Source of the DNA: an uncultured Latescibacterota bacterium
Lineage (GTDB): Bacteria; Latescibacterota; UBA2968
Direction of reading: 5' to 3'
Length of the DNA: 64,000 nucleotides
Assembly: GCA_951812755.1 (NCBI GenBank)
Contig: OX638329.1
Location: 1,411,339 to 1,475,338, forward strand
In this document: piece by piece, positions 16,729 through 25,230 of the stretch
How the letters are laid out: each line of letters begins with the position of its first letter
Position numbering within the stretch: the stretch's first letter is position 1
Translations under genes and position numbers: made by a program
The notes under the pieces: model-generated
The model's input: the letters and a program-made list of their open reading frames with translations, nothing else
Database searches by the model: none
Told to the model about the DNA's origin: nothing

Positions 16729-18878
16729 TCCTCATCCTCCATTTTCGGTTGTAACCTGAACCAAGCTCCTTCTTCAGACTCAAAAGCTTTCAATTCAAGA
16801 TCGTTCCGTGCGGCGGCTTCACCAGCAATTGCCAATCCCAGACCAGTACCAGATGGTTTGGTGGAGAAATGGGGTTCGAAAATCACTTCGTTTGCAATGA
16901 AGCGTGGTTCAATGCCTGGACCGGTGTCTCGATAGTCCACATGCAGTAGAGAATTACCGTCTGTTGAGAGTTCAATAATAATTTTTCGTTTGAGAATTTT
17001 TTTTTCACTCATCCAGTACAGACTGTTGTCCACAAGATTTGTGAAAATCGCATTGACATCCTGACGCCAAGAGGAAAATCTAAAGTCGTCGGATCCTGTA
17101 ATTTCAGCGATTACCTTCTGAGACTTCATTCCTTGTTCGAAGACAGCAAGCACGTTTTCTATCTCTTTCTTCAGCGCAAGCGGCTCTTTCTTAGAGCGCT
17201 TCCCCGCTGCCAGAGGATCAAGTTTGTTGAAGAGATTGACAAAAAACTCTGCATTCATGCCTATGCCCTCAACAATTGACAGAGATTTCTCAAGATTTTT
17301 TAAATTCTCAGTTTTCCGAAATGATTTGTACCAGTATCGGAGGTTTGGTATCTGGTTTCGGAAATAATTGAGTGGCCGTCTGCCTTCATGAAGGATCACG
17401 TTAATAATTTTTCCCAAGGTGGCCTGCCCCTGATAAATGGCAACAGCTTGGCGTATTTCATCAGCAATTTTGTTCTTGCCTTCCTCTTCCCCACTGATGA
17501 TTTCAATAATCTTATCAGAGGTTCTTTGGTCAATTCCGGATCCAGTAAGTCTTTCCAAAACATCCCGTTTCAGTTCATCGAATGAAAAAAGGCGTTCCAA
17601 TTCACGTTCGACTTTGATAACAGGCCTGCTCAGACCTGCTTTCATTCTGAATTCAAACCGTCGTGTTTCGAGTTCAGCGATGACCTTTGCGGTGATTTTG
17701 TTCAGTTGAACAAAGGCCGCATTTTCCCTGAGTCCATCTCGCGCGCTCTTTTCAATCAGACCAGATCGCTCATCCGACTGAATCTGCACATACCCTATTA
17801 CTTGGTTGCTACCGATCTTACGCGACGGATTCTGGATACGCTGCTCGTTCAGCCTCAACCAATCAAATTCTGGATCACCCAGCGGCCGGATACGAAATCC
17901 GTTTCGGTAAACACCTATGCCGTTAGAGGCGTTGAGAAGCCGCCTTGCCTCGAGTTTTCCGACGTAGTCACCGAATTCATCCTGAAGACCACGTCCTATC
18001 AAAGAATCAATAGCATCCTTGTCACGATCATACACCCGTACATCAATATCAAGTTCACCGCATCCGGTAGGCTCACCAAAATCAAAAGGAATACTCTCGT
18101 CGGCGGTGTTACGAACTTTCTGCGATGAATAGGTCAGTGTGCCTTTTCCATCAGCACCAATTTTGCCAGCTATCTTGTAATCAAAGAGATCAAATAGAGG
18201 AAATGGCTCAATAGTTTCAGTGATGTCCTCTACACCGGGAAAGCCTTCAACTTTCAGGTTTATACAAAAGTCATCACTGCTAAGAGCAGAATTCACTGGC
18301 GATTTCAATTTTTTTAGTTCAAAACGAAGTTTTTTGAACTGTGCCTTGTCCCAGCCAGCAAGAAGTTCGCTATCTCCTTCCATAGTCAGTTGGGTACCCG
18401 GTGGTTCGGATACCTCAGTGGTTTCAATGAGGATTTCCACGTCATCCAGATATTCGGCATCCTCGAAGTTGCCCCACACGACATAGACCGTTGTCTTCTC
18501 GCCTTCATCACTGACTGTTTCGAGAAGCATGTCTGTGCCGAGAAGGGATGCCGCGTAACGTCCTATCCCTTTACGCCCCTGCATGAGCCTTCCGGAAGGA
18601 CTCGTGCTCCGATCAAGTTTGTCTCGGGTTGACGGTACCATCCACTTGTTAATGACAGTATCCCTGGACATCCCGTGACCATGGTCTGAGATAATGATGG
18701 AATATCCGCTGTGGTCAGGGTTGGCCATAAATTTGATATTTACATCAGGAGAATCGGCGTCATAAGCGTTCTTCACCAGTTCTACGACCGCCGCATAGAC
18801 ATCCTGAATCAGATCGCGGCCAATGGTCAGGATATGCCGACCAGCCGGTCTTATTCTGTATGTTCCGCTTGCGCTCAC
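16725..18878 (-). CDS. Double-GHKL protein: MORC/Hsp90-like ATPase fused to histidine kinase (operon gene 2)
   Basis: A 717-residue protein with two GHKL ATPase modules. The N-terminal one resembles MORC/MutL/Hsp90: ELVKNAYDADSP (33-44), DHGHGM (65-70), GRKGIGR (101-107), then an S5-like region with GVYRNGFRIRPLG (322-334). The C-terminal one is a histidine kinase: H-box LHEGRRPL with His497, N-box NLVDNSLYW (614-622), G1 DTGPGI (651-656) and G2 GTGLGLAI (677-684). No membrane segment, so it should sense something cytoplasmic. It starts at a GTG overlapping the methyltransferase stop, with GGAGG upstream. Partner of the receiver protein by coupling. Confidence 0.85.
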   Translation of the reverse strand: MSASGTYRIRPAGRHILTIGRDLIQDVYAAVVELVKNAYDADSPDVNIKFMANPDHSGYSIIISDHGHGMSRDTVINKWMVPSTRDKLDRSTSPSGRLMQGRKGIGRYAASLLGTDMLLETVSDEGEKTTVYVVWGNFEDAEYLDDVEILIETTEVSEPPGTQLTMEGDSELLAGWDKAQFKKLRFELKKLKSPVNSALSSDDFCINLKVEGFPGVEDITETIEPFPLFDLFDYKIAGKIGADGKGTLTYSSQKVRNTADESIPFDFGEPTGCGELDIDVRVYDRDKDAIDSLIGRGLQDEFGDYVGKLEARRLLNASNGIGVYRNGFRIRPLGDPEFDWLRLNEQRIQNPSRKIGSNQVIGYVQIQSDERSGLIEKSARDGLRENAAFVQLNKITAKVIAELETRRFEFRMKAGLSRPVIKVERELERLFSFDELKRDVLERLTGSGIDQRTSDKIIEIISGEEEGKNKIADEIRQAVAIYQGQATLGKIINVILHEGRRPLNYFRNQIPNLRYWYKSFRKTENLKNLEKSLSIVEGIGMNAEFFVNLFNKLDPLAAGKRSKKEPLALKKEIENVLAVFEQGMKSQKVIAEITGSDDFRFSSWRQDVNAIFTNLVDNSLYWMSEKKILKRKIIIELSTDGNSLLHVDYRDTGPGIEPRFIANEVIFEPHFSTKPSGTGLGLAIAGEAAARNDLELKAFESEEGAWFRLQPKMEDEE

Positions 18879-20137
18879 AACCAGACCTCCTTCAATTTAT
18901 CAGCTATTTTTCGTGCCAGAAGCACAGGCACTGCATTGCCGATCTGACGGAAAGCAGGCGTGCGCCTTGGAACATCTCTGACGCTCTCAAAGTAATAACC
19001 ATCCGGGAATGTCTGTAATCTTGCAGCCTCTCTGGGTGTGATTGATCGATTCTGATTAATATCTGGATGAATGTAATAGTGACCGTCCTTGGCGATATGG
19101 GCAACTACGGTATGAGAAAATGGCAGATCCCAAGCGACGACTTTGAACCTATCCAGAAACGAGTTTCGGTGCCTATGTGTTTTCAGACGAGCCGGAAGCA
19201 TATTGTAATTCAGACGAGTCTTTTTTTTATTCCATTGATCAACAGCGATCCGGTAAATTTCAAGGTCTTGTTCCGTATTAGGTCTCGCTTGATGCCAAGT
19301 GACCGGGAGATCGTCATTTCTTATGCCTGCCTTATACTGATATGGTCCATGATATGGTCCGACATTACATGGCCCCGGGACACCTTCACCTGCGGCAATA
19401 GTGGGAAGATCGCAGAATATTTCTCTGACACAGGTATCGGGATTCCACTCGTCTGGCTCTGGATAAAAATCAGTCTCTTTACCTCTTCTTCCGACAAGAA
19501 TTATTCTTTTTCGTCTCTGTAGAACGCCATAATTCTCCGCTGACAGATTCAGAAAATCGGTTTTATAGCCACATTCACGAAAAAGGCTTAGCATGGCGTC
19601 AAAATAGCGGCTGCCATCCTCATTTTTTGCAGATAGGAGACCCGTGACATTTTCGAAGACAAAGTATAATGGTTTGTATCTCTTCAAAAATTTGGCGTAA
19701 TAGTTATACAGATAGTTACGCTTATCTCCCTTCATCCTATTCAAGTCACGTGAACGTCCTATTAGGGAATAGGCTTGGCAAGGAGGTCCACCGACAATCA
19801 AATCAAGCCTACAATTATCCAGTAGAGCGTCAACCCGCCGGAAAATATCTGGCAGTGTTTCGTCACCTATCTCAGCATTGATGACCGATTTGATAATCCG
19901 TTCCGGAACCTGTTCATAGAAATCTGGGCGGCTCAGTATTCCATTCAGATAGTCTGCATACAGTTCTACCCGGTCACGGTCCTTCAAATAGTGGTATGCC
20001 ATCCGGGTGCGTAGAGTAAAACAGGCCGCTTTATCTGATTCAATGTGTGCGACAGGCTCGAATCCCGCTTGTATAAATCCCTCGGACAGCCCTCCAGCAC
20101 CCGCGAAAAGATCCAGAAATTTTAGGCCCCTATTCAT
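18875..20137 (-). CDS. DNA (cytosine-5)-methyltransferase (operon gene 1)
   Basis: A 420-residue C5-cytosine methyltransferase. Motif I is DLFAGAGGLSEGF (9-21), motif IV GGPPCQAYS with catalytic Cys120, motif VI FENV, motif VIII QRRKRIILVG and motif X IGNAVPVLLA near the end; the variable region before motif X should set sequence specificity. Complete and apparently active. No restriction nuclease or Vsr gene adjoins it; instead it heads an operon with the double-GHKL kinase and receiver protein, overlapping the former by four bases. Upstream lies a stump of another GHKL ATPase gene. Confidence 0.92.
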   Translation of the reverse strand: MNRGLKFLDLFAGAGGLSEGFIQAGFEPVAHIESDKAACFTLRTRMAYHYLKDRDRVELYADYLNGILSRPDFYEQVPERIIKSVINAEIGDETLPDIFRRVDALLDNCRLDLIVGGPPCQAYSLIGRSRDLNRMKGDKRNYLYNYYAKFLKRYKPLYFVFENVTGLLSAKNEDGSRYFDAMLSLFRECGYKTDFLNLSAENYGVLQRRKRIILVGRRGKETDFYPEPDEWNPDTCVREIFCDLPTIAAGEGVPGPCNVGPYHGPYQYKAGIRNDDLPVTWHQARPNTEQDLEIYRIAVDQWNKKKTRLNYNMLPARLKTHRHRNSFLDRFKVVAWDLPFSHTVVAHIAKDGHYYIHPDINQNRSITPREAARLQTFPDGYYFESVRDVPRRTPAFRQIGNAVPVLLARKIADKLKEVWL

Positions 20138-20321
20138 GCTGTGATTTCCATTTTCTTTTATTTATCAGGGCAATAGACAAGACAGATAGCTTGCCAATGC
20201 CCTTTCTTCCCATAACGGGCCGCCCCTTGCCCAGTGTTTGATCACCACTTCCGTTGACCGCGATTCCAGCCCTTTTTAGCCTATAGGTCAAACCTCTAAT
20301 ACTGCAAAACATATCAAACAC
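20130..20321 (-). pseudogene. Remnant of a second MORC-like GHKL ATPase gene
   Basis: A 63-codon frame just upstream of, and overlapping by eight bases, the methyltransferase start. Its middle reads GKGRPVMGRKGIGKLSVLSIA, the glycine-rich lid motif of MORC-type ATPases and close to GRKGIGR of the complete neighbour, but the N-box and DxGxG motifs are missing. It looks like the residue of a related gene lost by deletion. A short expressed peptide cannot be ruled out. Confidence 0.6.
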
Positions 20322-20381
20322 TTATGCACTGAATGGACTGCTATCGCAGTTGTAAACCTCTTGATTAAGAGATTCATTCAT
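20322..20381 (-). CDS. Short ORF with strong Shine-Dalgarno upstream of the methyltransferase operon
   Basis: A 19-codon frame starting MNESLNQEVYN with GGAGG (complement of 20389-20393) seven bases before its ATG. It is the first translatable frame of the leftward operon leader and abuts the GHKL remnant. It may be the original start of the decayed gene or a leader peptide. No family recognised. Confidence 0.35.
   Translation of the reverse strand: MNESLNQEVYNCDSSPFSA
20335..20358 (+). repeat. Possible divergent copy of the GAACTG/CAGTTGTAC palindrome
   Basis: The sequence GGACTGCTATCGCAGTTGTA resembles the palindrome at 31553 (about 17 of 22 positions), with ACTGC and GCAGT arms around TATC. 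It overlaps the short ORF at 20322-20381, so chance similarity is possible. Confidence 0.35.
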
Positions 20382-20444
20382 GCAACCACCTCCAATGTAC
20401 AATTAAAGGTTGACATATATAATTAGATTGAGATTGGCAATTTG

Positions 20445-20801
20445 TCAAGGTCGTAAGACCTGTTTTCCTGATTGGCGGTGCATCCGTGTGTAGGTTTCCG
20501 TCAGCAGGTCGCGTAGTTCCTCAGCGATTTTCGGATAAGGTTCTCCAGCAAGAGCTTTGCAGGCCAGTTGCTCTGCCAGGCGTGGCCGATTGCAGTCCAA
20601 AGCCAACCAGCCAGCACTGCGGTGTAGTATCGAGTAAGTCGGTTCCACAGGCTCGGTTATCTCATTAAGGGCCTTAAGTTCCAGGTCCAATGCTTGCTCA
20701 AACAACTCCGCCGCCTGTTTCTCATTACCCCGCCGTCGTTCTTGGTCAGCGAAAAACGCCACTTCCATAGCTTTATTGTGGAATTTGTCAAGAGCACTCA
20801 T
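20445..20801 (-). CDS. Small TPR-like helical protein, unknown function
   Basis: A 118-residue protein, counted from the ATG at 20801, which has GAGG about nine bases upstream; the frame is open a further ten codons from a TTG. Sequences such as GNEKQAAELFEQALDLELKAL and NRPRLAEQLACKALAG look like two tetratricopeptide-type helix pairs. It belongs to a set of small uncharacterised helical proteins common in accessory regions. It is transcribed divergently from the DUF5131 gene. Confidence 0.55.
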   Translation of the reverse strand: MSALDKFHNKAMEVAFFADQERRRGNEKQAAELFEQALDLELKALNEITEPVEPTYSILHRSAGWLALDCNRPRLAEQLACKALAGEPYPKIAEELRDLLTETYTRMHRQSGKQVLRP

Positions 20802-20967
20802 TTTTTTGTACCTCGGCAGGTGGTCGTCCAAATTCTACGACGACCACATAAATTTCCAATCCATTCTAAAATAAAAATACTCCATACTTGTTCTTTGGAC
20901 AAGAAAAAACTATACTTATGTGCAGTAATTGTTTTTAGTTATTTCAAATGGCACACAGGAGAATTGC

Positions 20968-21750
20968 ATGTCGCGCAAAAGCACTATTGAGTGGACCAAC
21001 AGCACCTGGAACCCGGTCACTGGCTGCACAAAGGTGAGCGCAGGTTGTGATAACTGCTATGCCGAACGATTATCGGAGCGTTTCCGCGGCGTTAAGAGCA
21101 ACCCTTTTGAGACTGGTTTTGATCTCACGCTTCGTCCCGAACGCCTTGAGCACCCCAAGCACTGGCGGCGGTCGCAACTCATCTTTGTCAATTCGATGAG
21201 CGATCTGTTTCATAAGGACATACCAACTCAGTACATCCATCGCGTATTTGACACGATGGAACAGGCGGATTGGCACATCTATCAAGTGCTGACCAAGCGC
21301 AGTTCGCTAATGCGCGATTTTGTCCATCAACGCTATGGGAGCCTATCCGCTCCGCCACATATCTGGCTTGGTGTTTCTATCGAAAATGCCGCGGCCATGA
21401 CGCGCTTAAGACACTTGAAACAGACCAACGCCTTAACGCGCTTTGTTTCATTCGAGCCGTTACTCGACGCGCTTGGTTCGGTGGATCTTACAGATATTCA
21501 TTGGGTAATTGCTGGAGGGGAGAGCGGACCTGGAGCGCGTCCGGTCAAGATAGAGTGGCTACGTGAATTACGCGATCAGTGTCAGATGCAAAATGTCGCT
21601 TTCTTCTTCAAGCAGTGGGGTGGTCGCACGCCCAAGGCTGGCGGCAACACGCTGGATGGAAGGCAATGGCATGAATATCCCGATATTGAGCACGATCAAT
21701 CCGATGAGATGCGCTCAACCCGAATCTCATCAGCCTTCTGCATGGCCTGA
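20968..21750 (+). CDS. Phage Gp37/Gp68-like DUF5131 protein
   Basis: A 260-residue DUF5131 protein from the ATG at 20968 (GGAGA at 20958-20962). The N-terminal [20 protein letters not shown] has Cys20, Cys27 and Cys30 (C-x6-C-x2-C), and later [27 protein letters not shown] and FFFKQWGG are family motifs related to the radical-SAM fold. These genes often accompany a three-Cys-motif partner in phage-derived or defence loci; none is adjacent here. The natural end seems to be near [10 protein letters not shown], with about 18 extra codons running 55 bases into the convergent higA, which suggests a recombination joint. Confidence 0.8.
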   Translation: MSRKSTIEWTNSTWNPVTGCTKVSAGCDNCYAERLSERFRGVKSNPFETGFDLTLRPERLEHPKHWRRSQLIFVNSMSDLFHKDIPTQYIHRVFDTMEQADWHIYQVLTKRSSLMRDFVHQRYGSLSAPPHIWLGVSIENAAAMTRLRHLKQTNALTRFVSFEPLLDALGSVDLTDIHWVIAGGESGPGARPVKIEWLRELRDQCQMQNVAFFFKQWGGRTPKAGGNTLDGRQWHEYPDIEHDQSDEMRSTRISSAFCMA

Positions 21751-21983
21751 GCCAGGTCATAGGCTGCCTGCATTCGGTACCATGTAATTGCGCCTCCCCC
21801 GAAGGCTTTGTCCAGGCGAATTGCCATCTCGGGTGAGATACCAATTCTGCCATTCACAATATCCGATAATTCCTCGTAGTCAACGCCAAGTTTTTGCGCG
21901 GCTACCGTCACACTCAACCCGAGCGGCTCCAAGCAATCGTAGCGTACTGACAGCCCCGGATGGGGCGGATTCTTCATCGGCAT
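21696..21983 (-). CDS. higA: HigA-family antitoxin
   Basis: A 95-residue XRE/HigA antitoxin. The start [14 protein letters not shown] is diagnostic, and the HTH region [36 protein letters not shown] is intact. It normally neutralises the HigB mRNA interferase and represses the operon. higB lies nine bases upstream but is inactivated, so this is an orphan antitoxin at present. The 3' end overlaps the convergent DUF5131 gene. Confidence 0.88.
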   Translation of the reverse strand: MPMKNPPHPGLSVRYDCLEPLGLSVTVAAQKLGVDYEELSDIVNGRIGISPEMAIRLDKAFGGGAITWYRMQAAYDLAQAMQKADEIRVERISSD

Positions 21984-21992
21984 TTTTTCTCC

Positions 21993-22264
21993 TTAGTGGT
22001 AGTCAATCAGATCCACGTTACAGACATTCTCTCCTTCAAACCGAAACACGATACGCCAGTTACCAGACACTCTGACCGACCAATATCCCGTGCGGTCACC
22101 TTTTAACGGATGAAGTCAGAAGCCCGGCAGGTTCATGTCCCCAGGCACTGTCGCTTCATCAAGGCGAGCTAAAATACGCTCTATTTTGTCAGCGTATTCA
22201 GGTTGAACATATCGCCGATTTCCTTCCTCATAGAGAGATTTAAGACCTTTGTGACGGAAACTGA
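21993..22264 (-). pseudogene. higB: HigB (RelE-like) toxin, interrupted and nonsense-mutated
   Basis: Translation of the minus strand gives SFRHKGLKSLYEEGN, an NLPGF segment, a TGA at 22116-22118, then LHPLKGDRTGYWSVRVSGNW and RIVFRFEGENV, i.e. HigB with one in-frame nonsense codon where the family has Arg (CGA to TGA fits). The first codons lie on the far side of the IS element: 24158-24143 reads ATG ATT CTC AGT TTC C, so the ancestral protein began MILSFRHKGL. The element inserted after codon 5 with a 9-base target duplication. Confidence 0.88.
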
Positions 22265-24142
22265 TTGAGGTATATTCAAAAGTTGATGGGTCGGCAAAAA
22301 GTCAGAGATTGCCCTGCTGTGTATGATGATCTATCTTTGGTTTATGCTTACCTTACGAGACCACACTTCCGCGGCCCCATCAGATCTGTGGATACAGCTT
22401 GGGGCCAAACGCAGGCAACTTCTTGATCGTTCTTGGGCTGGCGTCTTCCGAGAGTATCTGCTTTTGGAACTGCCCGTTGAGGCACTGGCCCCCCATTTCA
22501 GCAAAGACTTTGGACGTCCGAGTAAAGACCACCACGTTGTGCTTGGGGCACTGGTGCTACAACAACTGCATGATTTGACCGATGCACAGACGGTGGAAGC
22601 CATTGCATTCAACATAGCTTGGCAGTATGCCCTTGATGTGCGCAGCGAAGCCGACTGTTATTTTTGTGAGCGCACCCTGCGAACCTATCGTCGTTTGGTG
22701 ATAAAGCATCACATAGACGAGGTGCTCTTCCAAAGTCTGACCGACAAGCTCATCCACTCGGTTGGCGTTAATACCCGCAAGCAGCGGATCGACTCGACGG
22801 GTGTTCAAGGCTTTATGCGCAACCTGACGCGCTTGGGCATTCTGGTCGAGTCCACCAGTAAATTCTTGCGACAGTTGCGTCGAACCTATCCAGAGTTGTA
22901 TCAGGGCCTGGATCCTGAACTATGGCGCAAGTATGTTGTCCGAACAGGCGATGGGTGTTTCGCCTCCACCCTGCCGAGTCAGTCAAAGCGTCGATTGCCA
23001 GAAGCCGCTGCCGATATAGATGCACTGCTGAGGCAGTTTTGTCCAACCGAGGCAGCGCAGTTGGACAGCTACCATCTGTTGGAACGTGTTTTTGAAGAAC
23101 AGTGCGAACGCATCTGTGAGGCATCTGGTCAAAGCAGCATAAAGATGCGGGATCCCCATGCTATATCGTGTGATAATACGCTTAATCCGGCAGATCCGGA
23201 TGCCAGCTATAACAAGCGTCGGGGGGTAGGCTATCTCATACAGGTCATGGAGACCTTCTGTGATGATACCGACAAAGACGAGGAGGCAGAGGAAGCTACA
23301 TCAGCCGTGTCTGAAGTAGCCAAGCCAGACCTGATCACGCATATGGCCCTTGGCAAGATGACGGTCCATGACAGCAAAGCCCTCTTACCTGCTATAAAGG
23401 ATACACAAGCGCGTGGTGTGGCACCCGAGCATCTGCTGGCCGATACGCACTACGGCTCGAACCAATGTATTGCTTATGCCAAAGCCAAAGGTGTCACCCT
23501 ATTGGCTCCGTCGATGCCCCCCAAGGGCAAAGGTCAAGGTAAATTGACATTGGAGGACTTTGAAGTAGATGCCTCTGGGCACATCCAGCGATGTCCAGCA
23601 GGCCACGCACCCCTTGAGATGTCTGTGAGCAAAAAACGCCTTCAGGTTCGATTTGCCATAGATGTGTGTGACCAATGCCCCTTGCAGGAGGGCTGTCCAA
23701 TCCCTGGCAAAGAGCGTCTCCAATACACCCACGAACGTGTCAAGCAACGTGCCCGGCGTCTATCTGAACAGTCTGCCGCCTTCCGCGACCAATACCGCTG
23801 GCGCGCAGGTATCGAAGGGACCATATCGCGTCTGAAGCATCAAATGGGACTGGCAAAACTGCGGGTGCGTGGGCAAAGTGCGGTTCAATACCGGGTATTG
23901 CTACGCGCATTGGGTCTCAATATCCATCGTGTCGCTGCCTGGCGGGGGTCATTTTACCCTCAAAGACTTTTTGATAGGCTTTTGAGTGCCTTGCAAGGTC
24001 ATCAACGGGTTCCTGGGCCGTACAAACCTATATCAGGGAATACGAACAGACGATTTGAAGTACCCACGACAAGGGTTTACAGATGCCTTTCTCCCTTGCT
24101 TGCAAGACTTTTTGCCGACCCGTCAACATTTGACAATATCTC
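22265..24142 (+). mobile_element. IS1182-family insertion sequence
   Basis: About 1.88 kb with imperfect terminal inverted repeats. The left inner arm 22282-22303 and right inner arm 24106-24127 match at 21 of 22 bases as reverse complements, and the outer ends (TTGAGGTATATT and, reversed, GAGATATTG) are looser. The flanks carry a 9-base direct repeat GGAAACTGA at 22256-22264 and 24143-24151. Removing the element and one repeat restores the higB start, which fixes the boundaries. Confidence 0.9.
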
Positions 24143-24224
24143 GGAAACTGAGAATCATAAACCAAATATAACCTATCTTCTTCCAGAATCAAAATATCAC
24201 ATACTTGACTTGAAAAAACCGTGA
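22323..24224 (+). CDS. IS1182-family transposase
   Basis: A 633-codon frame encoding a DDE transposase: an N-terminal DUF772-like domain (ELPVEALAPHFSKDFGRPSKDHHVVLGALVLQQ region), central IDSTGVQGF catalytic-core start, LADTHYGSNQ and the C-terminal YRWRAGIEGTISRLKHQMGLAKLRVRG with the acidic residue. There is no stop within the element: the frame runs through the right inverted repeat (encoding LFADPSTFDN) and 27 codons into flanking DNA. Start codon uncertain among ATGs at 22323, 22326 and 22344. Confidence 0.85.
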   Translation: MMIYLWFMLTLRDHTSAAPSDLWIQLGAKRRQLLDRSWAGVFREYLLLELPVEALAPHFSKDFGRPSKDHHVVLGALVLQQLHDLTDAQTVEAIAFNIAWQYALDVRSEADCYFCERTLRTYRRLVIKHHIDEVLFQSLTDKLIHSVGVNTRKQRIDSTGVQGFMRNLTRLGILVESTSKFLRQLRRTYPELYQGLDPELWRKYVVRTGDGCFASTLPSQSKRRLPEAAADIDALLRQFCPTEAAQLDSYHLLERVFEEQCERICEASGQSSIKMRDPHAISCDNTLNPADPDASYNKRRGVGYLIQVMETFCDDTDKDEEAEEATSAVSEVAKPDLITHMALGKMTVHDSKALLPAIKDTQARGVAPEHLLADTHYGSNQCIAYAKAKGVTLLAPSMPPKGKGQGKLTLEDFEVDASGHIQRCPAGHAPLEMSVSKKRLQVRFAIDVCDQCPLQEGCPIPGKERLQYTHERVKQRARRLSEQSAAFRDQYRWRAGIEGTISRLKHQMGLAKLRVRGQSAVQYRVLLRALGLNIHRVAAWRGSFYPQRLFDRLLSALQGHQRVPGPYKPISGNTNRRFEVPTTRVYRCLSPLLARLFADPSTFDNISETENHKPNITYLLPESKYHILDLKKP

Positions 24225-24339
24225 ACGACATCCATTTCAACCTATCTATTCACTAAAATTTATTAATTTACCATGAACAGAATCCATTTTACCTATCTAT
24301 TCACTAATATTTGACAATTTATCGTGAATAGGATATTCT
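24215..24339 (+). promoter_or_regulatory. fic promoter with tandem operator-like repeats
   Basis: TTGACA (24311-24316), 17 bases, TATTCT (24334-24339), seven bases before the fic ATG. Inverted arms CTATTCAC (24297-24304) and GTGAATAG (24324-24331) bracket the -35 box. A second copy of the block, with CTATTCAC at 24246-24253 and a degenerate CATGAACAG partner, lies about 51 bases upstream. The arrangement suggests repression by a dimer, perhaps of a regulator for both fic and the divergent higBA. Confidence 0.6.
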
Positions 24340-24345
24340 AATGAT

Positions 24346-25230
24346 ATGGCAAGCACACAGCCGATAAAAAACCGCATTCAGGCTCTGAAACGAGATTACG
24401 ATATCTTGCGCCAGAGTAAGGAATCGCTACTGTCGATGATTGACGAAGTAGAGATGCCCGAGAGTGTGTACAACTCGAACGCCATTGAAAACTCCACTCT
24501 CACCCTCAATGAAACAGAGAAGATTCTGTTAGAGCAGATGATATCTCGAAATGTATCTGTGCGGGAAGTCTTTGAGGCGAAAAACCTGGCTCGTGTCACA
24601 GAATATAAGCGCAACAGAGCCAAAGACAGCGAACTGAACAAAGACCTGATGCTACTCTTACATCAGATGCTTATCGGCGGCATCAACGATGACATTGCAG
24701 GCCGCTTTCGCCAGCAGGGAGAATACGTGCGGGTGGGCACTCATATTGCACCGGCACCCGAGCATGTAGAGCGCATGATGGATAATATCCTCGTCGAGTA
24801 TTCCAGTGATCTCGACACCTACTTCCTGGATAAAATTGCCCGATTTCATCTGGATTTCGAGACCATCCATCCCTTTTGTGACGGCAATGGCCGCATGGGG
24901 CGGGTCATTATCAACTTTCAACTCCTGCAACTCGGTCTGCCGCGCCTTATCATCCGCAACTCGGAGAAGGAGACGTACTATCGGGCATTTAGAGACTACG
25001 GAGATAGCAGAACGACCAGAACGATGGAAGGGATCCTATCACTGGCTCTCACAGAGTCATTGCACAAGCGACTGAGCTATTTGAGGGGAGAGGCAATCAT
25101 CAAGCTATCGGATTATATCAGGCAGAATGGACTTTCGGCACCCGCTGTCACCAACGCCGCCCGCCGCCAGACCATTCCCGCTTTTCGTGAGAAGGGGGTA
25201 TGGAAAATCGGCCAAGAATTCATCTACTGA
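24346..25230 (+). CDS. Fic-domain protein (AMP transferase, class II-like)
   Basis: A 294-residue Fic protein expected to transfer AMP (or a related group) from ATP to a target hydroxyl. The active-site loop HPFCDGNGRMGR (175-186) is complete. An N-terminal inhibitory helix motif S-x3-E-(G/N) is present as SNAIEN (44-49), which places it in the autoinhibited class and predicts low basal activity. The C-terminal 60 residues resemble a winged-helix tail. Its last 7 bases overlap the 3' end of the truncated NYN gene on the other strand. Confidence 0.88.
   Translation: MASTQPIKNRIQALKRDYDILRQSKESLLSMIDEVEMPESVYNSNAIENSTLTLNETEKILLEQMISRNVSVREVFEAKNLARVTEYKRNRAKDSELNKDLMLLLHQMLIGGINDDIAGRFRQQGEYVRVGTHIAPAPEHVERMMDNILVEYSSDLDTYFLDKIARFHLDFETIHPFCDGNGRMGRVIINFQLLQLGLPRLIIRNSEKETYYRAFRDYGDSRTTRTMEGILSLALTESLHKRLSYLRGEAIIKLSDYIRQNGLSAPAVTNAARRQTIPAFREKGVWKIGQEFIY

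Noticed and set aside
18875-20137. Classical type II restriction-modification system
   Set aside because: A nuclease or Vsr gene would be expected next to the methyltransferase; both flanks were read and none is present.
24215-24331. Second possible CRISPR-like repeat
   Set aside because: Two degenerate copies contiguous with each other, containing promoter elements; fits operators, not repeat-spacer structure.
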